Notes under the pieces: generated by a model | Database searches by the model: none | What the model was told of the DNA's origin: nothing | The model's input: only the letters and a program-made list of their open reading frames with translations | Program-made: the position numbers and the translations under genes | Shown here: positions 9,430 to 18,000 of the stretch, in pieces | Position numbering within the stretch: position 1 is the stretch's first letter | Layout: the number at the start of each line of letters is the position of its first letter | Assembly: GCA_965202995.1 (NCBI GenBank) | Contig: OZ241861.1 | Coordinates: 1,922,001 to 1,986,000 of the forward strand | Length of the DNA: 64,000 nucleotides | Direction of reading: 5' to 3' | From: UBA2991 sp965202995 | Lineage (GTDB): Bacteria > Chloroflexota > Dehalococcoidia > Tepidiformales > Tepidiformaceae

Positions 9430-10101
9430 ATGGCCATCGCGGAGCAGCCCCCGACCGTCGCGCTCGCCAGCCGCAAGCGGCGCCTCGCCGGGCACCTGCT
9501 CGATCTCGTGCCCGCCGCCGTCTCGTTCGCGCCCGCCCTCATCGTCTACTCCCCGAGGGGCGCGTTCTCCGGGGACAACGTGGTCGGGGTGACGGCGCTG
9601 TCCACGGGCGTGTTGATCCTCGGCGGGCTCCTCTGGTTCCGCCTCACGACGGGGCGCGGGCAGTCCCCCGCGAAGTGGCTGTTGCGCCTGCGCGTCATCC
9701 GCACCGACGGCCTCGTGGCGGACTGGCGCTGGATGTTCGCGCGCGAGATCGCGCTCAAGAGCATCTCGTTCAGCGTGCTCGGCTGGGCGCTGTCGGCGAC
9801 CGTCGGCGATGCCATCGGCACGTGGATCGTCAGCCTCGCCCTCGCCGTGGCCGCCCTCTGGTGCGCGTGGGACGCGAACCGCCAGTGCCTGTGGGACAAG
9901 GCGGCGGGCACGCTCGTCGTCCACGATCCGGATGGCGTCGTCGCCCCCGGCGTACCCGTCATCGTCGACCGTGGTTCCGCAGCCGTCACGCCCGCCACGC
10001 CCGCCGGGTACCTGGACACGCTCGCCGACCTCCACCGGCGCGGCCTCCTCACCGACGCCGAATACGAGGAGCGCCGCCAGCGCGAACGGGAGCGCCTGTA
10101 G
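9430..10101 (+). CDS. RDD-family membrane protein with SHOCT tail (223 aa)
   Basis: RDD proteins are small integral membrane proteins of mostly unknown function; some act in ion homeostasis. The hallmark parts are visible: an RKRRLAGHLLD start, two or three hydrophobic segments between residues about 20 and 150, the GQSPAKWLLRLRVIRTDG loop and a conserved LWDKAAGTLVV end of the domain. Residues about 195-223 are a SHOCT module (LADLHRRGLLTDAEYEERRQ), a short C-terminal helix pair often found on membrane proteins. A TAGGCT hexamer (9417-9422) lies 7 nt before the ATG and no Shine-Dalgarno site is present, so the mRNA is probably leaderless. It is the first of three tandem paralogues. Confidence 0.85.
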   Translation: MAIAEQPPTVALASRKRRLAGHLLDLVPAAVSFAPALIVYSPRGAFSGDNVVGVTALSTGVLILGGLLWFRLTTGRGQSPAKWLLRLRVIRTDGLVADWRWMFAREIALKSISFSVLGWALSATVGDAIGTWIVSLALAVAALWCAWDANRQCLWDKAAGTLVVHDPDGVVAPGVPVIVDRGSAAVTPATPAGYLDTLADLHRRGLLTDAEYEERRQRERERL

Positions 10102-10111
10102 GCTTGGCGGC
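10090..10111 (+). repeat. 22-bp direct repeat at the RDD junctions
   Basis: These 22 bases are identical to 9408-9429. They span the last four codons and the stop of one RDD copy and the start region (TAGGCT hexamer) of the next. They mark the duplication unit of about 680 bp. Confidence 0.8.
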
Positions 10112-10114
10112 GGC

Positions 10115-10696
10115 ATGGCCGTCGCGCAGCAGCCCCGAACCGTTACGCTCGCCAGCCGCAAGCGGCGCCTCGCCGGATTCATCATCGACCAGCTGATCCT
10201 GAACATCACGGTCGGCGTCGGCTGGCTCATCTGGTTCCTGATCATCGCCGGTCGTGGCCAGACGCCCGCCAAGCAGCTTCTTGGCCTGTGCGTCGTGCGT
10301 GAGGACGGCCGCCTCGCGTCGTACGGATGGATGCTCCTGCGCGAGATCGTGGTCAAGTTCATCATCTTCGCCGCCCCCGTTCTGGTTCTGGGGGTGATCG
10401 GGGTGGTGGTCGGGGGCGCCGCCGGAACGGCGTTCGCCTTCCTCAGCTATGCCATCGCCCTCATCGTCGTTCCCCTCTGGTGCGTCTGGAACAAGAACCG
10501 GCAGGCCCTCTGGGACAAGGCCGTGCGTACGCTCGTCATCCACGACCCGGAAGTCGTCGTCGCGGGCGCGCCAGTCCGCACGGAGTCGTCCGAGGCCGCC
10601 GAAAACCTGCGCACGCTCGCCGAGATGCGCGACCGCGGCCTCCTCACCGACGCCGAATACGAGGAGCGCCGCCAGCGCGAACTGGAGCGCCTGTAG
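10115..10696 (+). CDS. RDD-family membrane protein with SHOCT tail (193 aa)
   Basis: Close paralogue of the preceding gene and clearly its tandem duplicate: the N-terminal SRKRRLAGFIIDQ, the loop GQTPAKQLLGLCVVREDG, the domain end LWDKAVRTLVIHDPE and the SHOCT tail LLTDAEYEERRQRELERL all match. Hydrophobic segments lie near residues 22-45 and 80-130. The ATG at 10115 is 10 nt past a TAGGCT hexamer that shares bases with the previous stop codon, so this copy may be transcribed from its own promoter as well as by read-through. Function unknown; a membrane role is all that can be supported. Confidence 0.85.
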   Translation: MAVAQQPRTVTLASRKRRLAGFIIDQLILNITVGVGWLIWFLIIAGRGQTPAKQLLGLCVVREDGRLASYGWMLLREIVVKFIIFAAPVLVLGVIGVVVGGAAGTAFAFLSYAIALIVVPLWCVWNKNRQALWDKAVRTLVIHDPEVVVAGAPVRTESSEAAENLRTLAEMRDRGLLTDAEYEERRQRELERL

Positions 10697-10758
10697 CGGT
10701 CGAGGCGCGCCGAACGGCCCCGCGCCCGCCGTCTACGCCCGCCGTCTACACTGGAGGC

Positions 10759-11238
10759 ATGGCCGTCGCGCATCCGTCCCCGCCCGCGCTCGCCAGCCCC
10801 GCGCGCCGCCTCGGCGGCTGGGCCATCGAGTTCGCCCTGCTCGCCGCCGTCTGGCTGCTCGCCAGCCTCATCCTCTTCCCGCTCATGGACGGCGCCGCCG
10901 AGGGGATGCTCATCGCCCCCGCCATCGCCGCGGGCGTCTGGTTCCTGTGGCTGCTGCGCGCCGCCCCGCGCGGCCAGACGCCCGGCAAGCAGCTCCTCGG
11001 CCTCTACGTCGTGCGCGCGGACGGGAGCGTCGCGGGCATCGGGCACGTGCTCCTGCGCGAGGTCGCCATCAAGGGCGTGGGCCTCTGGCTGAGCACGGCC
11101 GTCACCTTCGGCCTCGCCTGGGCGCTGGCCGCCCTCTGGTGCCTGTGGGACGCGGACCGCCAGTGCCTCTGGGACAAGGTGGCGGGCACGCGCGTGGTGC
11201 ACGCCCCCGGCGCGGCGCGCGCGGACGATCGCCCGTAG
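10759..11238 (+). CDS. RDD-family membrane protein (159 aa)
   Basis: Third RDD paralogue, more diverged and without the SHOCT tail. It keeps the RRLGGWAIEF start, the loop GQTPGKQLLGLYVVRADG, the domain end CLWDKVAGTRVVHAPG and three hydrophobic segments (about residues 25-45, 52-70 and 110-130). TACACT (10747-10752) is 6 nt before the ATG, again a leaderless arrangement. The stop TAG (11236-11238) is also the first half of the TAGACT hexamer that precedes purL, so the two genes abut without a spacer. Confidence 0.82.
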   Translation: MAVAHPSPPALASPARRLGGWAIEFALLAAVWLLASLILFPLMDGAAEGMLIAPAIAAGVWFLWLLRAAPRGQTPGKQLLGLYVVRADGSVAGIGHVLLREVAIKGVGLWLSTAVTFGLAWALAALWCLWDADRQCLWDKVAGTRVVHAPGAARADDRP

Positions 11239-11247
11239 ACTGCGCCC

Positions 11248-13458
11248 GTGCCCGTGGAGCAGGAGGCGCTCGACGCCGTCGCCCTCAGCCGCGACGAGTA
11301 CGACGCGCTCGCGGCCCGCCTCGGACGCGAGCCCAACGCCGTCGAGCTGGGCATGTTCGGCTCCCTCTGGAGCGAGCATTGCGGCTACAAGAACAGCCGC
11401 CGCCTGCTGCGCCGCCTGCCCTCCGCGGGCGAGCGCGTGCTCACGCGCGCGGGCGAGGAGAACGCCGGGGCCATCGACATCGGCGGCGGCTGGGCCGCCG
11501 TCATGAAGATCGAGTCGCACAACCATCCCTCCGCCATCGAGCCGTACCAGGGCGCGGCCACGGGCGTGGGCGGCATCGTGCGCGACATCCTCGCCATGGG
11601 CGCATGGCCCGTGGCCCTGCTCGATTCGCTCCGCTTCGGCCCCCCCGACGAGGGGAACAACCGCTACCTGTTCGAGGGCGTGGTCGGCGGCATCGGCGGC
11701 TACGGCAACTGCCTGGGCATCCCCACCGTTGGCGGCGAGGTCGCCTTCGACCGCTCCTACAGCGGCAACCCGCTCGTGAACGCCATGTGCGTCGGCGTCG
11801 TGCGCGCCGATGGCATCGTGGGGGCGACGGCGGGCGGCGCGGGCAACGTGCTCCTGCTGGCGGGCGCGGAGACGGGCCGCGACGGCATCCACGGGGCCAG
11901 CGGCCTTGCCAGCCGCGCCGACCCCGAGGCGCGCTTCGGCGAGATGCGCCCCGCCGTGCAGGTGGGCAACCCCTTCCTCGAAAAGCTGCTCCTGGAGGCC
12001 TGCCACGAGCTCGCCTCCGAACGCCGCGACTGGATCGCGGGCCTGCAGGACCTCGGCGCGGCGGGCCTCACCAGCGCCGTGCTCGAATGCTGCGCGCGCT
12101 CGGGCGCGGGCGCCGTGCTCGACCTCGACCGCGTGCCCCGCCGCGAGGCGGGCATGACGCCCTACGAGGTCATGCTCTCCGAAAGCCAGGAGCGCATGTT
12201 GATCGTCGCCCGCCGCGAACACGCCGACGACGTGGCCGCCCTCTTCGCCCGCTGGGAGGTGCCCTGCACGGCCATCGGCGAGGTCGCGGACGGCGGCGAG
12301 GTGGCGCTGCGCGAGGGCGGCGCCGAGGTGGCGCGCGTGCCCGTGGCCCTCGCCGTGGACGCGCCCGCCTACCTGCGCGAGGGGCGGCGCGGCCCCGACG
12401 CCATCGCCCGCGCCCAGGCCAACCCCGGCGCCTTCCCCGACCTGCCCCCCGCCGCCGCCGCGGACGCGCTGGCGATGCTGCTCGCGCGCCCCAACCTCGC
12501 CAGCAAGCGCGAGGTCTTCCGCCAGTACGACCACCAGGTGCTCGCGGGCACCGTGGTGCCGCCGGGGGGCGACGCCGCCGTCGTGCGCGTGCCCGGCGCG
12601 AACCTCGGCCTCGCCCTCGCCACCGACGGCAACGGGCGCTACTGCGCGCTCGACGCCCGCAACGGCGGCGCCATCGCCGTGGCCGAGGCCGCCCGCAACG
12701 TCGTCTGCACGGGCGCGCGCCCGCTCGCCGTCACCGACTGCCTCAACTTCGGCGCGCCCGAGAACCCCGAGGTCTACGCCGCCCTCGCCAACGCCATCGA
12801 CGGCATCGCCGCCGCCTGCGAGGCCTTCGGCACGCCCGTCGTGAGCGGCAACGTGAGCCTCTACAACGAAAGCGGCGGCGAACCCGTCGCCCCCACGCCC
12901 GTCATCGGCATGCTGGGCCTGCTGGAGGACGTGCGCGCGAGCCTCGGCGCCGCCTTCCCGCATGCGGGCGCGGAGGTCTGGCTCCTCGGCGGCGCCGTCG
13001 AGCAGCCCGCGCGCACGCTCGCCGGCAGCGAGTACCTGGAGGCCGCCCACGGGGCCGTGCTGGGCACGCCCGTCGTCGACCTCGCCGCGGAGGCGCGCCT
13101 CCACCAGCTCGTGCCCGCCGCCAACGACGCGGGCATCCTCCTGAGCGCCCACGACTGCGCCGACGGCGGCCTCGCCGTCGCCCTCGCCGAATGCTGCCTG
13201 CTCGGCGACACCGGCTTCGCGGGCGGGGCGGCGGTCGGGGGGCGCCTCGACGCCGCCCTCTTCGGCGAGGCGCAGGGCCGCATCGTCGTCAGCGCGCTCC
13301 CCGATGCGGGCGAACGGCTGGCCGCGCTCGCGGCGGACGCGGGCGTTCCCCTCGCGCGCCTCGGCGTCACGGTGGACGAGCCCGCGCTGCGCTTCGGCCC
13401 CATCGACGCCAGCCTCGCCGCCCTGCGCATGGCGTGGGAATCGGGCCTGGGCCTCTAG
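11248..13458 (+). CDS. purL: Phosphoribosylformylglycinamidine synthase subunit PurL
   Basis: Catalyses the ATP-dependent amidation of FGAR to FGAM, step four of purine synthesis. The 736-residue length is that of the small PurL type, which needs separate PurS and PurQ partners; neither is in this window. The signature around the active site is clear: KIESHNHPSAIEPYQGAATG near residues 86-105, followed by GGIVRDI. Later landmarks are VMLSESQERM and, in the second AIR-synthase-like half, the VVSGNVSLYNE stretch. The GTG start is 6 nt after TAGACT (11236-11241), so the transcript is probably leaderless. No other purine genes are adjacent, although a PurN-like gene occurs at 29.8 kb. Confidence 0.96.
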   Translation: MPVEQEALDAVALSRDEYDALAARLGREPNAVELGMFGSLWSEHCGYKNSRRLLRRLPSAGERVLTRAGEENAGAIDIGGGWAAVMKIESHNHPSAIEPYQGAATGVGGIVRDILAMGAWPVALLDSLRFGPPDEGNNRYLFEGVVGGIGGYGNCLGIPTVGGEVAFDRSYSGNPLVNAMCVGVVRADGIVGATAGGAGNVLLLAGAETGRDGIHGASGLASRADPEARFGEMRPAVQVGNPFLEKLLLEACHELASERRDWIAGLQDLGAAGLTSAVLECCARSGAGAVLDLDRVPRREAGMTPYEVMLSESQERMLIVARREHADDVAALFARWEVPCTAIGEVADGGEVALREGGAEVARVPVALAVDAPAYLREGRRGPDAIARAQANPGAFPDLPPAAAADALAMLLARPNLASKREVFRQYDHQVLAGTVVPPGGDAAVVRVPGANLGLALATDGNGRYCALDARNGGAIAVAEAARNVVCTGARPLAVTDCLNFGAPENPEVYAALANAIDGIAAACEAFGTPVVSGNVSLYNESGGEPVAPTPVIGMLGLLEDVRASLGAAFPHAGAEVWLLGGAVEQPARTLAGSEYLEAAHGAVLGTPVVDLAAEARLHQLVPAANDAGILLSAHDCADGGLAVALAECCLLGDTGFAGGAAVGGRLDAALFGEAQGRIVVSALPDAGERLAALAADAGVPLARLGVTVDEPALRFGPIDASLAALRMAWESGLGL

Positions 13459-13549
13459 CCCGCGCGCGAGTCAGCCCGCCCAGCCATCTCCGTGCCGTGT
13501 TCCGGTGGATGCGCGATACTGGCGCGGACGCGAACGAAGGGGCCGAACG

Positions 13550-13948
13550 ATGACCGACGACGCCGAACGGGACGCCCTCGCCGCCTGGGTGCGCGAGTAC
13601 AGCGACGCCTTCGGGCATGCCTTCCACGCGGGCGACCCGACGCTCATGCGCCCCTACTGCCACGTGCCCGCCCTCGCCATCGGCGGCGGGGCCGCGCGCC
13701 TCATCGCCACCGAGGCCGAGTCCGACGCGCGCTGGGCCGCCGCCCACGCGGGCCTCCCCGCCGACTACGACCACAGCGTGCTCCATACGGTGGACGTGAC
13801 CTTCACCGGGGCCGACGCGGCCTTCGTCACTGTGAACTGCGGGCGCTACACCAGGGCGGGCGAGGAGTACGTCAACTTCGACGCCTCCTACGTCGTGGCG
13901 CGCACGGACGACGGCTGGCGCATCACGGCCTGGATCGGCCACCGCTGA
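13550..13948 (+). CDS. SnoaL/DUF4440-like small protein (132 aa)
   Basis: Single-domain protein of the NTF2-like alpha+beta cone fold: an N-terminal helix (LAAWVREYSDAFGHAF), a middle strand region, and a C-terminal sheet ending VVARTDDGWRITAWIGHR, typical of SnoaL-like or ketosteroid-isomerase-like proteins. Such proteins are small enzymes or ligand binders, and no specific activity can be read here. The ATG at 13550 has an upstream purine-rich site (GAAGGGG) and a GATACT hexamer at 13515-13520. The frame is open further upstream, but that part overlaps purL and is not used. It converges on the VOC gene at 13950 with a single base between stops. Confidence 0.75.
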   Translation: MTDDAERDALAAWVREYSDAFGHAFHAGDPTLMRPYCHVPALAIGGGAARLIATEAESDARWAAAHAGLPADYDHSVLHTVDVTFTGADAAFVTVNCGRYTRAGEEYVNFDASYVVARTDDGWRITAWIGHR

Positions 13949-13949
13949 C

Positions 13950-14411
13950 TCAGGCGGGCTTCGTGACGGAGAGGATGCCCTCGCGGCTGGAGGAGGGCAG
14001 CAGTTCGAGGCGCACGCCCAGCGCGCCGTTCACGTAGGAGACGCCCAGCACGCGCGAGCCGTCCTCGGAGACGGTCTCCATCTCCAGCTCCGCACCCTCC
14101 GCCGTGAGGCGCTCGATCTCGGCATCGAGGTCGTCCACGAAGGCGCCGAGGTGATGGATGCGCGAGCCCTCGCCCGCTTCCCAGACGGTACCGGGCACGG
14201 CCTCGATCAGCTCCAGGAAGGGCGGCCCCTCGGCGGTGTAGGCGTAGCGCGAGGAGAGGACGCCGACGCCCGCCGCCGTGCGCACGCGGATGCTGGCGGA
14301 GGCCGGGGGACGCGGCCAGCTGACGCCGAAGCGGCGCGCGATTTCGTCCATGCCGCGCTCGATGTCGGGCACGATGACGCCCACGTGGAAGACGTTGTCG
14401 TAGTCGATCAC
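13950..14411 (-). CDS. VOC (glyoxalase-fold) family protein (153 aa)
   Basis: Two beta-alpha-beta-beta-beta units of the vicinal oxygen chelate fold: FHVGVIVPDIERGMDEIARRFG at the N-terminus and IHHLGAFVDDLDAEIERLTAEGAE from about residue 82. Candidate metal ligands are His9, His83 or His84 and a late Glu (about 135, in RLELLP), the pattern of methylmalonyl-CoA epimerase and glyoxalase relatives. The substrate cannot be told. Its ATG overlaps the stop of the upstream paralogue (ATGA), so the two form an operon and may pair as a heterodimer. Confidence 0.8.
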   Translation of the reverse strand: MIDYDNVFHVGVIVPDIERGMDEIARRFGVSWPRPPASASIRVRTAAGVGVLSSRYAYTAEGPPFLELIEAVPGTVWEAGEGSRIHHLGAFVDDLDAEIERLTAEGAELEMETVSEDGSRVLGVSYVNGALGVRLELLPSSSREGILSVTKPA

Positions 14412-14872
14412 GCGGGGCCGTTCCCGCCGAGGTTCGCAAGCATTCCCTCGCGCAGGCTCGCGGGCAGCAGCTCCTGCCGCACGCCGAGGGCGCCGTTCAC
14501 GTAGGCGGCGGTGAGGATGCGGCCGGTGGTCACGTCGAGCATGGCCTCCACCTCCGCGCCGGCCGCCGTGAGCCGCGCCACTTCGTCGTCGAGGTCGTCC
14601 ACGAAGGCGCCGAGGTGGTGGATGCGCGAGCCCGCGCCCGCCTCCCAGGGGGTGCCGGGGACGGCCTGGATGACCTCCAGCCAGGGCGGCCCCTCGGCGG
14701 AGTAGGCCCCGCGCACGATGGCCGTCGTCTCGCCACCGCCGGCGCGCACCAGCACTTCGGTGTGGCCGGGCGGGTTGGGGAAGGTGACGCCGAAGCGGCG
14801 CGCGATTTCGTCCAGGTCGCGCTGGATGTCGGGCACGATGATGCCGATGTGGAAGAAGTCCTCGTAGCGCAC
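14408..14872 (-). CDS. VOC family protein, paralogue of the next gene (154 aa)
   Basis: Paralogue of the 153-residue protein downstream, with the same two-module VOC layout (FFHIGIIVPDIQRDLDEIARRFG; IHHLGAFVDDLDDEVARL). A longer frame reaches ATG 14908, but TAGCGT (14885-14880) lies 7 nt before the GTG at 14872. Starting there gives a protein that aligns end to end with its neighbour, so I chose GTG 14872. Transcription would be leaderless and would continue into the second VOC gene through the ATGA overlap. Substrate unknown. Confidence 0.8.
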   Translation of the reverse strand: MRYEDFFHIGIIVPDIQRDLDEIARRFGVTFPNPPGHTEVLVRAGGGETTAIVRGAYSAEGPPWLEVIQAVPGTPWEAGAGSRIHHLGAFVDDLDDEVARLTAAGAEVEAMLDVTTGRILTAAYVNGALGVRQELLPASLREGMLANLGGNGPA

Positions 14873-14925
14873 GGCGCGGACGCTACGCTCCCCGTCCCGC
14901 CGCCGCAAGGGGGCGCGATGATGGG

Positions 14926-14952
14926 AAAAAGTTGGGGGCGCTGCGGTCCCCC
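14926..14952 (-). terminator. Rho-independent-type terminator after the metalloprotease operon
   Basis: On the minus strand a GGGGG/CCCCC stem (14952-14948 with 14938-14934) with a 9-nt loop is followed by AAC and TTTTT. It sits 130 bases after the protease stop codon and 40 bases before the promoter of the VOC genes on the same strand, where a terminator is expected. The rest of the gap (14,953-15,080) shows nothing recognisable. Confidence 0.6.
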
Positions 14953-15080
14953 GGGTTGGCCCGTCAGTGCATACGACTCGTCACCGTAGTCCAGGCCGGA
15001 CGGCAGGTCGGCGGGCAGTGAAGCGCGCGGGGCGTGGGAGGGGGAAGGGGGCGGTGGCGCGGGAGGCGCTCATGGCGGGG

Positions 15081-18000
15081 CTATGGCGTGGGGGTGGCGC
15101 TGGGCGACGGCGTGGCGGTGGCGCTGGGCGACGGCGTGGGGGTGGCAGTAGCGGTGGGCGAGGGCGTGGCGGTGGCGGTGGCGCTGGGCGTAGGCGTGGC
15201 GCTGGCGCTGGCGCTGGGGGACGGCGTGGCCGTGGGGGAGGCGTCCGCGCCACGCGCCTGCGCGCCGCAGTTGGTCGCGATCCACGTCCGCGCGGCAGCC
15301 GTCGCCGCCGCCTGCGTGGCCAGCCCCCTGCCGCTGCCGCTGCCCGTGCCGCTGCGGCAACTCGCCGTCCAGTCGTACACCGTGATCGTGTAGGGCGCCG
15401 CGCTGGAGGTGCCTCCGCCCGCCGGACAGCTCGCGACCCACACCGCCGCCGCCGCGGACGCCGCCGCCAGTGTGGTCAACCCCGAACCGCTGCCCGTCCC
15501 CGTGCCGCTGTTGCAGCTCGCCGTCCAACCGTACGTCGTCGTGCTGCTCGTGCTGAGTGTGCCCCCACCCCGGCAGTTCAAAGCGATCCAGCTCTGGGCA
15601 GCCGACGCCGCCGCCAACAACGTGGTCAGCCCCGAACCGCTGTCGCTCCCCGTGCCGTTGGTGCAGCTCGCCGTCCAGCCGTACGTCGTGGTGCTGTTCG
15701 TGTTGAGCGTGCCCCCGCCCTGGCAGTTCGCCGTGATCCAGCTCTGGGCCGCGGACGCCGCCGCCAACAGCGAAGAGAACCCCGAACCGCTGCCGCTCCC
15801 CGTACCGCTGCGGCAGCGCGCACTCCAGTTGTAGGTCGTCACGGAGAAGGTGCTGAAGCCTCCGGACTGGCGTTCCGGCTCCTCCGTGGCGGTCGCCTCG
15901 GCTGTGGCGGTGGCTGTAGCGGCGGCCGTGGCCGTGGACGCAGGGGTGGGCGCGGACGCAGGGGTGGCCGTGGCCGTAGCGGTGGGCGCGGGCGTGGCCG
16001 TGGATGCGGGCGTGGCCGTGGACGCGGGCGTGGCCGTGGCAGCGGGCGTGGCCGTGGCAGCGGTCGTGGCAGCGGCTGTAGCAGCGGTCGTGGCGGTGGC
16101 CGTGGACGCATCTTCCTGCCCGGACGCCGGGGTGGCGCACAGCTCGATCGCGAACCGGGCATCGCCGATGATCTGCGCCAGGGTTGCCGCTGGCCCTATC
16201 CTCCAGCTGCGCCCATCGACGCAGGTGATGGTGGCGTACCACCTCGTCGTGGCGCTCGTGCGGGCCGTGCCGCCGCCCGTCGCGCAGTTCGTGTTGATCC
16301 ACGCCTGTCCCGCCGTCTCCGCCGCCGACTGGCTGGCGTACCCCGATCCGCTGCTGCGTCCCGTGCCGATGCGGCAGTTCGCACTCCAGCCGTACGTCGT
16401 GGCGCTGCTCGTGCCGGAAGTTCCCCCGCCCGCTGGACAGTTCGTGTTGATCCAGGCCCCCGCCGCCGTCTCCGCCGCCGACCGGCTGGCGTACCCCGAA
16501 CGGTTGCCGCGTCCCGTGCCGATGCGGCATTTCGCACTCCAGCCGTACGTCGTGGTGCTGCTCGTGTCGGAAGTTCCCCCGCCCGCCGAGCAGTTCGTGT
16601 TGATCCACGCCTGTGCAGCCGCCGTTGCCGCCTCGTGCGTGGCCAACCCCGTACCGCTGTCGCTCCCCGTGCCGCTGTTGCAGTTCGCCGACCAGCTGTA
16701 CTTCGTGAGAATGCGGGGCGTCGTGCGGTACGTCCCCCCCACGCGCGCGTAGTTGGCCGTGACGGGTCGCGTTTGCGGAGTGCCGGTCGACGTTCCCACC
16801 GTGACCGCGCACGATCCCTTGCCGCTACACGGCAAACTCCAGCCCGTGAACTCGTAGCCCGACGCGGCCGGAGGCGCGTTCACCGTCAGGGACGAGCCGC
16901 AGTCCCCGGTCCTGGACGCGCTGCTCGTGGATCCCGCGGACGGACTCACGCTCACGTTCAACTTGCACTGTGGCGTGAAGTTGGCCCTGAGCGTGAATTC
17001 CCGCGTCGTACCCGTGCGCGAGCCCACCGTCGGCGTGCACGTCGCGCTCGTCCCGCAGCCGCTTGTCCAAGGGATTGGGCCTGCCGTCCAGTCCTTGAAG
17101 ACATAGCCCGGCGCGGGCAGCGTGGCTGCCGTCGCCGTCGGCGCGGTGGTCCCGCTGAGCTGCGTGCCGCACGCGCCCGTCCACCTGCGCGTGCCCGTCG
17201 AGCCGAGGATTGCCTGCCCCCCGGTCCCCGCGCTTACCGCGAGCGTGCACTTGCGCACGTAGTTGGCCTTCACGGTCACGGTATTCTCGGTGGCCAGCGC
17301 GTAGCACGCGCCCGTCCCCATCGAGGCGCACGGCGCGCCCCAGCCCGTGAAGACGTAGAGAGACGTCGGGGAAGGCGCGTTTACCTTCAGACGCCCGCCA
17401 CATCCCCCCGTCTCGCGCACGCTGCGGTTCGCCTCTGGTACCGCCACATCCGGTTCGAGATCGACGCTGAGCGCGCAGGACGTGGGTGGTGCCGTCGCAC
17501 CGCCGACGTTGACCGTAGCCCGAACGCTGGGGCCGTGCGGATCGTACGTCGTTTGGTAGGCATGCGTCACCGAGGCGACCGCAAAAATCCGATAGCCGCT
17601 TGGCTGGTTCTGGATTATGACGCTGCCCTCAGCCTCATTGAGGCTGGTACGTAACTCCTCCCACCCCTCTTCCCCGGTCCGGGGATCGATGGTATAGCGG
17701 AAAATTCCGAAGTGCTTCTCAACGTGAATGCCGTCGATCAGCCTCTCCCACGCAAACTCCACATTGCCCACGCTCCCACGCTGGGGCGTGATGGACGCGC
17801 TCTTCACGATGCTTTTGGCCACACCGGACGGAAGGCGAACGTTGACAGGAGTGCTCGTAGTACCGCGCACGACATCCGGCTGGTATGCTCGCTGATAGGC
17901 GTTCAGGTCTTTGTTCGTAAAGATTGCATAAGGGGTGCCCCGGTCTGGCGGGGTTTGGTTATCCCGAGGCAAGCGCGTATCGGGCGAATTGGTGATAGGA

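Noticed and set aside
15081..15260. Tandem short repeats that might be a VNTR or CRISPR-like array
   Set aside because: They encode the Ala/Thr/Pro/Ser tail of the protease in frame, have no spacers and vary irregularly; they are coding low complexity.
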